NCBI RefSeq assembly: GCF_003989665.1
Contig: NZ_RZIJ01000001.1
Span: forward strand, 248,001-312,000
Direction of reading: 5' to 3'
Length of the DNA stretch: 64,000 bases
Origin: Azospirillum doebereinerae
Lineage (GTDB): Bacteria > Pseudomonadota > Alphaproteobacteria > Azospirillales > Azospirillaceae
Part shown: positions 46,702 through 54,211 of the stretch, one piece after another
How the letters are laid out: each line of letters begins with the position of its first letter
Position numbering within the stretch: the stretch's first letter is position 1
Made by a program: the position numbers and the translations under genes
The notes under the pieces: generated by a model
Databases searched by the model: none
Seen by the model: only the letters and a program-made list of their open reading frames with translations
Told to the model about the DNA's origin: nothing

Positions 46702-47001
46702 TTACCAGGGCCGGGAAAGAACCATGCTCGGGTGGCGCGGCAGATGACCAGCGGTCGTTTCTCGAAGGAGCCTTTGCAAAGCAAGGGAGACGATGATTGA
46801 GGAAGAAACGTTAAAGCCAAGATCAGTATGATAGCGATGCTTGATTGTTCGGAGAGAAGCGAAGTCGGATGAAGAGAGACCGAAGGTGGTTCTTCGGGTG
46901 TCTCCCTTCATGATGGCTTTCTTAGGCAGTTCTTTCATGTCGATAGCAACTTTCTTAAAACGGATGGTAGGGCACAAACGCGGAAAACGAATCACCAGCA
47001 T
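46702..47001 (-). CDS. Small basic protein, possibly ribbon-helix-helix
   Basis: 99 residues. The segment RRTTFGLSSSDFASLRTIKHRYHTDLGFNVSSSIIVSLALQRLL (about 36-79; only its outline given) has the beta-strand then two-helix pattern of MetJ/Arc-type regulators. The N-terminus is basic. Start ATG 47001; no strong ribosome site. It is divergent from the ParB-like fragment. Confidence 0.5.
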   Translation of the reverse strand: MLVIRFPRLCPTIRFKKVAIDMKELPKKAIMKGDTRRTTFGLSSSDFASLRTIKHRYHTDLGFNVSSSIIVSLALQRLLRETTAGHLPRHPSMVLSRPW

Positions 47002-47050
47002 GTGTTTTAGGTTCGATATATTTAAAGTGTAGGGAAATGGTACGTAGTTA

Positions 47051-47392
47051 GGGTGCAGAGAAATAGCAACTCACGGCCTGAGAAGAACCAATGCAGACAA
47101 GCGCCGGGCAGTGATGCGGTTGCTTGAGGATGAAGAGTGGAAGAACTGGAGTGATCGCGAGATAGGGCGAAGGACGGGTGTCGATCACAAAACAGTGTCC
47201 AGCCTCAGAAGTAAGCTCACTGGGGAAAATCCCCAGTCAGAAGAACCACAACAGCGCACCTACACCGACCGCCACGGCAATACGTCAACGATGAACGTTG
47301 GTGGCATCGGTCGATCATCTAAGCAGGACAGGCGGGAAGAACAGGTTCCTCCATCAGAAGATGCCTCCTGTGATGATGAAGAAAGATGGTAA
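47051..47392 (+). pseudogene. Truncated ParB/KorB-like HTH gene
   Basis: The frame reads REIATHGLRRTNADKRRAV then MRLLEDEEWKNWSDREIGRR and GVDHKTVSSLRSKL, the C-terminal HTH region of a plasmid/phage ParB-like protein family, then RTYTDRHGNTSTMNVGGIG. The N-terminal ParB nuclease-like domain is missing and an in-frame stop occurs just upstream of 47051. A GTG at 47111 could still give a 93-residue HTH protein. A diverged copy of its first ~55 bp lies at 47454-47500. Confidence 0.65.
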
Positions 47393-47509
47393 CTTAAGAT
47401 GTCACTTTGATTACTACTATAGTTTCCACTTCAACATGCATCTTCAGCCCGGAGTTAGGGTGTGGGGAAATAGGCAGAGCAGGACCAATGCAGTCACCGC
47501 CCCGCCACA

Positions 47510-47526
47510 GGTGTAGTCACTATACT
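47510..47526 (+). promoter_or_regulatory. 17-bp motif, copy 3 (opposite orientation)
   Basis: GGTGTAGTCACTATACT on plus, exact complement of copy 1. It points into the antisense side of the 47520-47735 gene, where no plus-strand gene is seen. Confidence 0.55.
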
Positions 47527-47735
47527 CGACCAAGTGTCATCAGAAGCGGTCCGCAGAGGGAGAACCATTCTCCATCCTCTTTCCACAGTCCCCACGCTTT
47601 GCCCGTAGGGTGGTTAATAGGGGGCGAATGATGAGAGAACCAACCGATCCATAACGCGCGGTTGCGAATGCTGACGATGAAGTTCCGGCGGTAGGCTTCA
47701 GCCTTGAACTTCAGAGGGCCGATATTGAGGCGCAT
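47520..47735 (-). CDS. Small hypothetical protein
   Basis: 71 residues, MRLNIGPLKFKAEAYRRNF, then IGWFSHHSPPINHP and WKEDGEWFSLCGPLL. It is aromatic-rich and basic, with AAAGGA before the ATG. Unrecognised. Its 3' end overlaps motif copy 3. Confidence 0.5.
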   Translation of the reverse strand: MRLNIGPLKFKAEAYRRNFIVSIRNRALWIGWFSHHSPPINHPTGKAWGLWKEDGEWFSLCGPLLMTLGRV

Positions 47736-47808
47736 CAGATGTCCTTTCGAGTTGCCACGAAAGGAGTATCACCGGAGCCAACCGAAATGCAACAAATTAG
47801 CGCAATAG

Positions 47809-47824
47809 TAGTAGAAATACTACC
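47809..47824. promoter_or_regulatory. Short palindrome, operator candidate
   Basis: GTAGTA-GAAA-TACTAC, a perfect 6-bp inverted repeat upstream of the 47735 gene, in an AT-rich stretch. A longer-range pair CCGCTGCGGT (47848) and ACCGCAGCGG (47932) follows it. Confidence 0.4.
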
Positions 47825-47979
47825 GTTCCAGTTGTGGGTCGATTTTGCCGCTGCGGTGGCTTCTCTGATGCACCCTGAGCTTGGCGGCTAGGTGGGGAGG
47901 GCGGCGCCCCTCAGAAAGCATCCACGGGCTTACCGCAGCGGTTTCCGAGGGGTTCGGAACGGGATACGTGGAGTGGCGG

Positions 47980-48552
47980 CTATGTGGCTACTGCGGTGGC
48001 GGCTTGGGTGCGTTCACCGAGGATGCGGTAGACGCTGGCCCTGCCAATCCCCAGCCGGTTGGCAATCTCCGTTGCGCCCACCCCCTCAGTGGCAAGGGCT
48101 TTCACCTCTTCGGCGTCGATGGATGGCTTGCGTCCCTTATAAACCCCTTCGGCCTTGGCCTTGGCTATCCCTTCCATCTGCCGCTCCTTACGGATGTTCG
48201 CTTCAAACTCCGCGAACACGCCGAGCATATCGAGGAAGGCTTTCCCGGCTGCGGTGCTGGTGTCGATGGGCTGTTCGGTCGCCTTCAGCGAGACGCCCTT
48301 CGCCTTCAGTTCCCGTACAATGTCTTGAAGGTCAGCGATGGAGCGGGCAAGGCGGTCAACGCGGGTAACCATCAGCGTGTCGCCAGGGCGGAGGAACTGA
48401 AGGAGGGTTTCCAGTTCGGCCCGGCCATTGCGTGTGGTGCCGCTGACCTTCTCCGTACGGATCACGTCACAGCCAGCGGCTCGAAGCGCCACCTCCTGAA
48501 CAGTAAGGTTCTGATCGGTAGTGCTGACCCGTGCATATCCGTAGACCGACAT
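47980..48552 (-). CDS. Serine recombinase (resolvase/invertase), intact
   Basis: 190 residues with the complete catalytic set: YARVSTTDQ (Ser near residue 10), LMVTRVDRLARS (Arg pair), the long E helix FAEFEANIRKERQMEGI, and a C-terminal Hin-type HTH GVGATEIANRLGIGRASVYRIL. A GGCAGGGAGCT site precedes the ATG. Upstream inverted repeats (48626-48662) could be its site. It may resolve dimers or invert DNA within island 2. No transposase partner is present. Confidence 0.9.
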   Translation of the reverse strand: MSVYGYARVSTTDQNLTVQEVALRAAGCDVIRTEKVSGTTRNGRAELETLLQFLRPGDTLMVTRVDRLARSIADLQDIVRELKAKGVSLKATEQPIDTSTAAGKAFLDMLGVFAEFEANIRKERQMEGIAKAKAEGVYKGRKPSIDAEEVKALATEGVGATEIANRLGIGRASVYRILGERTQAATAVAT

Positions 48553-48625
48553 AGCTCCCTGCCTTCTGTCTCGTTTGGCTCTAGACCCTCCCTTGATGCC
48601 GAGTCTTGAAATTTAAGTCAACCCA

Positions 48626-48662
48626 AATGAGACACGGAAAGCCTAAGCTTGGGTGTCTCGTT
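48626..48662. repeat. Inverted repeat upstream of the serine recombinase
   Basis: AATGAGACAC (48626-48635) and GTGTCTCGTT (48653-48662), 9 of 10 paired, about 75 bp upstream of the recombinase start. Size and place fit a res or crossover subsite. Confidence 0.45.
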
Positions 48663-48816
48663 GGAACGCCTCTCTTGGGTATACATAAATAAGGCAAAGA
48701 CTGGGTAACTCGCTGCGTCTACCTCTTACCGGGATACGGCATAGGCAGAGCGGGCCACCGTTGACGTGGCTAGAGTGCATAGCCGAAACTACCACTTCCG
48801 AATGTGGTGAGGGGCT

Positions 48817-49464
48817 ATGGCTGAGATTTCGAGCGTAGTGGATTGGTTTGGTCCATATAGATCGCTGAAAGATGCACGAACTGTTGCAAGGCAGGACTTC
48901 GGTGGCGGGTTGTATGCAGCTATTGGTTGGTCGAAAATTGAAGGTCGTTCACCAAACCAATACAGAGGGCGCCCAACGCTTCAGTACATTGGCATTGCAG
49001 AAAATCTAGGCGGCAGATTAACAGAGACTCACCACAAAATCGGCTTAAGAGGAAATATTGAAATCGCCTCCATTTGGTTGGGGGAGGTTGCTTCCTATGG
49101 TGTACCAGGGCGCCGCCGAAAGAAAATAGAGCCACACCTTGATATCGTCGAGTGGGCAACCGCTTTCTTTTTGAGAACACAATATAACGAAATGAAGAGA
49201 ACGCCACCGCGATGCTCTTGTTTCGTTCTAAACAGGTGGTGGTCAACTGATTACGAAACCTCAATTGATAGGCCAGTATCTCGCTGGGCTGACGTGATAG
49301 AATACAACATCTACACTGGCTCTGCGAACCTTTGCTGGTTTGGGCGCAACGGGCGAGTTAAGTCCATTGACAACGCCATGGCATATGGACGAGCTGCCAT
49401 CAATCAGGAGATGAAGAGCAAATCCTTGTTGCCAGCGTCGATCACAGACGACGAACTTGTTTGA
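48817..49464 (+). CDS. GIY-YIG-like nuclease fold protein
   Basis: 215 residues. GLY (31-33) and YIG (57-59) with AENLGGRLTETHHK (61-74: Asn63, Arg67, His72) match the GIY-YIG core layout. A Glu at the end of the motif is not assured, since EWATAFFLRTQYNEMKR (~112) is the best candidate. The gene is AT-rich and solitary. It is preceded by GGTGAGGGGCT. Possible roles are homing or restriction; it is not fused to a known specificity domain. The ORF is complete. Confidence 0.7.
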   Translation: MAEISSVVDWFGPYRSLKDARTVARQDFGGGLYAAIGWSKIEGRSPNQYRGRPTLQYIGIAENLGGRLTETHHKIGLRGNIEIASIWLGEVASYGVPGRRRKKIEPHLDIVEWATAFFLRTQYNEMKRTPPRCSCFVLNRWWSTDYETSIDRPVSRWADVIEYNIYTGSANLCWFGRNGRVKSIDNAMAYGRAAINQEMKSKSLLPASITDDELV

Positions 49465-49929
49465 CGGATATGCCTCTTCCCCCGGCCCTCTTTGAACCCC
49501 TCTCAGTTGGCACCGCAGCGGCGGAGTGCGTATGGCCCATGTCATCCCTGACGTTGGTCCTCACGCCCGGCAACAGGTGCCCCTCAGTTGCCTCAGGCGT
49601 GGCGGTCTCAGGTATCAGGTAGGGTGTGGGATGCCTCTGCATCCTCAGACGCGATACACAGCGCCACGGAAGCGGGCTATGGGGTGGCGGCATAGGCAGG
49701 GAGTGGGTGGGGCAGCCGGTGCGATGCAGGGTCGCCGGTGAGGCAACGGGGGGAGTTAGGTCGCGGCTCTTACTGAATTAGGGTTTCAGAAATTTTTGCC
49801 AAAATCATACCCAGCCCCTCATGTCACATAATAAGATACATAGTCTTTTCTGTGACAACCATAAGTATTGACAGCAACATTATTGCAGTGCCCATATGCG
49901 CAACGCTCTCAATCATAGGAGATTGCGCA
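49465..49929. other. No clear gene
   Basis: About 465 bp. Contains AT-rich promoter-like sequence near 49790-49900 before the winged-helix gene and no RNA or convincing ORF. Confidence 0.4.
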
Positions 49930-50265
49930 ATGCTGCGTGGGGAATGCCCGAAGCTGGTTTATATTATGATGGAGCTTGAAAAGATAGTTGGTGATAAGCC
50001 GCTCAATTATGCGCATATGCTCGCCATTGTTATGAACGAGCCCGACATACCTTACGTAGATGTAATGAGGAAGCTTGGGGTTTCCAAAAGCACTACAGCG
50101 CGAACCATGGCTTGGTTCATGGATAACGGTATCATGAAGACTTATGATATACCTGAGGACAAACGCTATAAGGCTGCACGACTGACTGAGAAGGGTGAGC
50201 GCTTAGTTTTCGGATTGCGAAAGCTCTGCCATGACTTTGGTAAGCCTCCGGAGCGACCGGCGTAG
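49930..50265 (+). CDS. MarR-type winged-helix regulator
   Basis: 111 residues from ATG 49930, chosen because AGGAG lies 8 bp upstream; GTG 49852 is possible. DVMRKLGVSKSTTARTMAWFMDNGIM then KRYKAARLTEKGERLV is the recognition helix and wing of MarR/PadR-like proteins. AT-rich. It probably regulates island genes. Confidence 0.72.
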   Translation: MLRGECPKLVYIMMELEKIVGDKPLNYAHMLAIVMNEPDIPYVDVMRKLGVSKSTTARTMAWFMDNGIMKTYDIPEDKRYKAARLTEKGERLVFGLRKLCHDFGKPPERPA

Positions 50266-50354
50266 TAGAGCAAGCGGGAGAAAATGGATTAGGAAGGCTC
50301 CAAGATCAGTCCTAGAGTACATCCACTATATCAGCCCCACTGTCTTTCATATGC

Positions 50355-50843
50355 TCACCTGAATGACGGCTCAACCTTCACAGAAGAAACAGTAGTGCGC
50401 TCTTGCGTACGCTTAACATCTGGCAACATAGCAAAAATCACAGCAACCATAGCGCCGGTGCTAGACACCATCTCGATAGCGTCTAAGCTCATCCCCTGTT
50501 GCGAAAGAACACCGAGCACTCCAATTACAGTAAACACAATACATATAGCTGAAACCGCGTAGGAAGCTGCTTCATAGTTCGCACTCTTAAGAATTTTAGA
50601 ACAAGCCCATATAGCAAATGCACCACCGATAGCACCCTGAATAGCACTTGGCATGACAGAGAATGCAGCTCTCTCAAACCATCCGCCGGATACCCAGTTA
50701 AAGAGGTTATCAGATAACATCCCGCCAATAAAAAACATATACACCATAGCTCCGAAGCGACCAATTATGAACCCTGGCATCGTTAACAGGGCCATCACTA
50801 TCACTGCGAGCCAAGTCATTTTGTAATTCACAGCCGCCCCCAT
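50355..50843 (-). CDS. Integral membrane protein, four predicted helices
   Basis: 162 residues from ATG 50843; TTG 50894 would add 17. Hydrophobic segments near MTWLAVIVMALLTMPGFIIG, FGAMVYMFFIGGM, AIQGAIGGAFAIWAC and AVSAICIVFTVIGVLGVL suggest four membrane spans, with a charged tail DVKRTQERTTVSSVKV. Unknown function. Membrane effectors or holin-like proteins are alternatives. Confidence 0.6.
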   Translation of the reverse strand: MGAAVNYKMTWLAVIVMALLTMPGFIIGRFGAMVYMFFIGGMLSDNLFNWVSGGWFERAAFSVMPSAIQGAIGGAFAIWACSKILKSANYEAASYAVSAICIVFTVIGVLGVLSQQGMSLDAIEMVSSTGAMVAVIFAMLPDVKRTQERTTVSSVKVEPSFR

Positions 50844-51028
50844 ACCCACACCATCTTTTAACAGAATGCCATCTAGCGCTGTGCTGCAACGCAATGAGAT
50901 GGATTACCGTTGCGCAAAATCTATCAGAAGCAAACAGGAATTGCCATTGCGTCGCAGCCTCTCACTATCATTGCTCAGGATGACAACTTTATCATCCAGC
51001 ACGGAGGCATAACCCATTGCTGATGCGT

Positions 51029-52642
51029 CTAAGATGAAGCTAGATGACTCAGATCAACACCGAAGTCCAACTCTCGGAATGCTTCAAGTCGGTCAGCGGG
51101 GGTGAGAAGTTTGCCGCCATAGGTTCCGCCTGTGACACCCGACAGGGCATGGCCCGCAAGTTGCTGAACAGTCGTGTAAGCCACCCCGGCATTCAGCAGC
51201 GTTGAAATGAACGTGTGCCGAAAGGAGTGGAAGACCAACCCATCCCGATCAAGGCCGACCAGATGGCGGAATTGAGACCACCATTGAACGAAGCTTTGAC
51301 TAAACCGGCCCTCGCTTCCCTTCCTGAGTTCGGGCCATAGCTGTGTTCCCTTGCTCCGCTCCACTTCAGCCCTGTGTTCCAGAAGCCCTAGGCGGACCAA
51401 GCGGGGATGCACCGGAACGATGCGGTTACCTGCGTCCGTCTTGGCCTTTGCCACACAGAAGCACCACACACCATCGACCTCCCGAAGATCGGCAAGGGTC
51501 AGCTTGGCGGCTTCCTCAACACGAAGCCCGGAGTGCAGCGCCACCAGCGGGAGCCAGAACTTGTGATCCTTAACCAGTTCCGTTCCGGGCCGGTCTCTCC
51601 GGTCGGCCCGCCAATGTCCGGTATAGAGGGGGGAATGGAAAAGAGTCTTCAGGTCATCCGGGGTGAACGCCTCGCGCGTACCCTTCTCGCCCTTGGGCGC
51701 AAGCCCTTTCGTCGGATTTTCAACACTAGCCTTCCCCTCTTGCTTGGCCCAATTGAACAGGGAGCCGATAACACTGAAATGCTGCCGCATGGTATTAGAG
51801 GCAAGGTCAAGATCATCTAATGTATCTCGCCAATCACGGATGTCATCACGGGTAACTAGATCGACAGGCTTGTTGTTGAGCGTTTCGGCAAACAGACGAA
51901 GCTTTCGAGGGCTATTTCTCTGCGTCGCCTCCTTCCACACGCCATCCCTAATCTTTGTCGCTATGAATGTCTCAACCAGTTCCGACAGCGGCATGGACTT
52001 GGTACGCGGGTTCTCCTTCGGTTCCTCCCGGACAGGACGCGCGGGAGTTACAGGCTGAGCGAACAGCGGGTCAGCCGGGGTGACAGAGAAGTCCCCGCCA
52101 CGCCACGCTTCAGCCAACCGGAAGTATTCCACCTGTGCCCGTAGAAGTCCCCGACACAGGCGGACATAAGCTGTGCTCTTCGGGTCGAGCGCAAGGCCGG
52201 CATCCCGCAAGACACCATCGGCTATGTTTTCTACGGGCAGGAAGTCATTGTTCGCCAATGCCTTCTGTGCGCGCCCTACAAACCCCGCGAGGATGGCCTT
52301 ATCATGCGCTACGGGATCGGCAAGGGAAGTATCACCTTTCTGGTAGATACCCTGGCCCTTGGAGAGGAGCATGTTGTGGTTCTCCCACCCCTCCATGACC
52401 TTCGCGAACCAGCGCCGCGCAAGCTCATCAAGATCAGCATTTGTCAGGGTTAGGTCGGTCATAGCGGTCTCAAACAGACGATCAGCGGTGGAGGAGAACT
52501 CCCGTGCGCGACACCCCGCAACAAAGCGGTCAGGAGTTCGGAGAGATAGTGCAAGCTCCGGTCTAACGAACCGTGAACGAAGCTTGACGGGCACCTTCCG
52601 CCGCCACCAGTAGACATCTCCCCGCCGAAACGCGTGTTGCAC
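51029..52642 (-). CDS. Tyrosine integrase of island 2 (DUF6538 type)
   Basis: 537 residues. Starts MQHAFRRGDVYWWRRKVPVK, the same N-terminal module as the nested IME integrase. Catalytic residues are present: Arg in HSGLRVEEAAKL, HSFRHTF, LAGHALSG and Tyr in GGTYGGKL. The start is 134 bp from the third glnA-tail repeat with three 13-bp-spaced arm repeats between. It lies in reverse orientation to the island 1 integrase, yet both occupy the right end. Confidence 0.93.
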   Translation of the reverse strand: MQHAFRRGDVYWWRRKVPVKLRSRFVRPELALSLRTPDRFVAGCRAREFSSTADRLFETAMTDLTLTNADLDELARRWFAKVMEGWENHNMLLSKGQGIYQKGDTSLADPVAHDKAILAGFVGRAQKALANNDFLPVENIADGVLRDAGLALDPKSTAYVRLCRGLLRAQVEYFRLAEAWRGGDFSVTPADPLFAQPVTPARPVREEPKENPRTKSMPLSELVETFIATKIRDGVWKEATQRNSPRKLRLFAETLNNKPVDLVTRDDIRDWRDTLDDLDLASNTMRQHFSVIGSLFNWAKQEGKASVENPTKGLAPKGEKGTREAFTPDDLKTLFHSPLYTGHWRADRRDRPGTELVKDHKFWLPLVALHSGLRVEEAAKLTLADLREVDGVWCFCVAKAKTDAGNRIVPVHPRLVRLGLLEHRAEVERSKGTQLWPELRKGSEGRFSQSFVQWWSQFRHLVGLDRDGLVFHSFRHTFISTLLNAGVAYTTVQQLAGHALSGVTGGTYGGKLLTPADRLEAFRELDFGVDLSHLASS

Positions 52643-52667
52643 GCAAGCCCCCTCAATGGGGCGTCCT

Positions 52668-52703
52668 GGTGGTACAGCCCGGTGGTACAGGCTGGTGGTA
52701 CAG
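52668..52703. repeat. Three arm-type integrase sites, 13-bp period
   Basis: GGTGGTACAG at 52668-52677, 52681-52690 and 52694-52703, upstream of the integrase start. Two matching sites (one exact) sit at the other end of island 2 (39920-39942). Confidence 0.7.
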
Positions 52704-52775
52704 GAACGCCGGTTAACCCATTGAGACGGCTGAAAACCTTGCTATCGCTCGTTTCGGGCGGTGGGACACCTAATC

Positions 52776-52798
52776 CAAGATGTACTACTCGGTCTGAT
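52776..52798 (+). repeat. glnA 3'-end repeat, copy 3 (original chromosomal end)
   Basis: 20 of 23 positions match copy 1, encoding KMYYSV-stop with TAC, TCG and GTC codons. Upstream sequence is island DNA, and downstream it runs into a glnA-type terminator, so it is the original glnA tail now detached from the gene. Confidence 0.85.
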
Positions 52799-52871
52799 TC
52801 GGTTTCGCTGCCGAGCCCGCCGTCCCTCCGTCAGGAACGGGACGGCGGGCCGGTGCGCCGGTCGGCAAAAA

Positions 52872-52902
52872 GGCCCCTTGGGTTTTCCCAAGGGGCCCTT
52901 TT
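52872..52902 (+). terminator. Stranded glnA terminator
   Basis: Perfect 11-bp stem GGCCCCTTGGG/CCCAAGGGGCC with a TTTT loop and CTTTT tail, 74 bp after the third glnA-tail repeat. It presumably ended glnA before the islands came in, and is now about 44.7 kb from glnA. Confidence 0.85.
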
Positions 52903-52935
52903 CATGCCCACACATCACCGGAAGGACCGGCGGCC

Positions 52936-53178
52936 TTACTTGATCCACGCCCCGGTGTCGGGCGGGGTGCAGGAGGCGCGGCCGGAGCAGTCGGCCTTGT
53001 TGCAGCCGCAGGCCGGGAACAGGCACTCGTCGCCGTTCAGGTCGGTCGCCCGCACGGCCAGATCGTAGCGCACGCCGCGCATGATCGAGGCGCCGGCCAC
53101 GCTGTTGCGTTCGTAATGCTCGACGACCAGACGCACGCGGGCCAGGAGTTCCCGCCTTTGATCGCTTCCCGGGTCCAT
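52936..53178 (-). CDS. Conserved small Cys-rich protein
   Basis: 80 residues; RRELLARVRLVVEHYERNSVAG followed by a Cys-rich tail (ECLFPACGCNKADCSGRASC) suggesting metal binding. Function unknown. A GGGAGGGGAGC site precedes the ATG. First gene after the islands. Confidence 0.6.
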   Translation of the reverse strand: MDPGSDQRRELLARVRLVVEHYERNSVAGASIMRGVRYDLAVRATDLNGDECLFPACGCNKADCSGRASCTPPDTGAWIK

Positions 53179-53362
53179 GCTCCCCTCCCCTGTCCAGCCG
53201 CAGCGGCCTTGTCGTGGTCATGGAAGTAGGACGCGCCGGAGCGCCGGTTCGTTCCCGCATCCACCCGCCTTACCGCGCTTGGCACCGGGGACGGATTGGT
53301 GAGGATCGGCGGGCGCGCCTGTTTCCCGTTTCCAAGCGACTGGAAACGACAGGAGAAACCCG

Positions 53363-53554
53363 ATGACTTCGGAACGGCTGAAGCGCGTTGCCGACGCCCT
53401 GGGCGATGTGCGGCTCTACGAGAAGCACCACACCGGCGAGCTCGTCACCATGCGGCTGCGCGATTCCCTCGCCGACAACCCCGGCTACGACGCCGAGGAG
53501 GTCGAAGCGAAGCTCCTGGAGTTGGCCAAGGCCGCGCTGGAGGCGGCCGGCTAG
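53363..53554 (+). CDS. Small hypothetical acidic protein
   Basis: 63 residues: MTSERLKRVADALGDVRLYE, GELVTMRLRDSLADN and EVEAKLLELAKAALEAAG. Helical, no family recognised; CAGGAGAAA gives a good ribosome site. Confidence 0.55.
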   Translation: MTSERLKRVADALGDVRLYEKHHTGELVTMRLRDSLADNPGYDAEEVEAKLLELAKAALEAAG

Positions 53555-53558
53555 CCGT

Positions 53559-54029
53559 TCATTCGGCGGCCATCGCCAGCAGGCGGGCCGGGCGGCGGCG
53601 CGGCAGGTAAATGCGCGCGGTGTCGAGGATCCCGGCCAGCTCGCGCATCGCGTCGGTCGCCATGCACAGCGCCACCAGCGGCAGCCAACGGTCGAACAAC
53701 TGGGCCGCGACCTCCGCCTCGCCGCTCTGGATGGCGGCCAGCGCGTCGAGCAGGGCCGCCTCATCGGCGCTGACGCGGGAGCAGGCCGGGCAGCGGATTT
53801 CCGGCTTGCGGGCGTTGGCGACCGCGAAGGTTCCCAGCAGGGCGAACAGCGGCAGCAGCGCCGTGTTGGGCACCCCCGCCACGTTCAGCCCGATGCGCAT
53901 CGAGGCCATGGCCCCCGCCGTGCCGGCGCGGAACCACTGACGCACGCCGGTCAGCAGCGCCCGCTCGGGAGCCGTCAGGTCCGACACCGTCCAGGGCGAC
54001 GGACGCCCCTCTCCCACCGTTTCGCACAT
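53559..54029 (-). CDS. Conserved hypothetical protein
   Basis: 156 residues. Contains a hydrophobic stretch (LPLFALLGTFAVANA, ~57-72), a CPAC pair and a helical domain (EAALLDALAAIQSGEAEVAAQLFDRWL). It looks like alphaproteobacterial proteins of unknown function. GTAGGAGCGAC precedes the ATG. Confidence 0.6.
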   Translation of the reverse strand: MCETVGEGRPSPWTVSDLTAPERALLTGVRQWFRAGTAGAMASMRIGLNVAGVPNTALLPLFALLGTFAVANARKPEIRCPACSRVSADEAALLDALAAIQSGEAEVAAQLFDRWLPLVALCMATDAMRELAGILDTARIYLPRRRPARLLAMAAE

Positions 54030-54211
54030 GCCTTGTCGCTCCTACGCTTGGCTGAGGCGAGGAGCCTACCACAGCCTTCTCTCATTTGCGAGTAATTCGC
54101 AGTTGCATGACCGCGAAGCCGTGACAAAAAACGGGCGCGCGGCCGTGGAAAGGAGGCGTTAACCCCCTGGGGCAAATTCTGGACCGGCACGCAGCAAGGG
54201 GACCGGGACGG

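Larger units (their letters stand above)
39876..52798. mobile_element. Genomic island 2 (possible phage satellite or remnant)
   Basis: Lies between glnA-tail repeats 2 and 3. It has an integrase at its right end (51029-52642), 13-bp-spaced GGTGGTACAG repeats at both ends, a low-GC ATPase gene, a single orphan virion-like gene, small DNA-binding proteins, a serine recombinase, a GIY-YIG-like gene and a membrane protein. There are no capsid, terminase or lysis genes visible. Confidence 0.85.

Noticed and set aside
8204..52798. CRISPR array
   Set aside because: Repeats seen are short integrase-type or palindromic sites; there is no regular repeat-spacer unit and no cas operon. The Cas4-like domain is part of a helicase fusion.
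39876..52798. Complete prophage
   Set aside because: Only one virion-like gene is present; terminase, portal, capsid, tail and lysis genes are missing.
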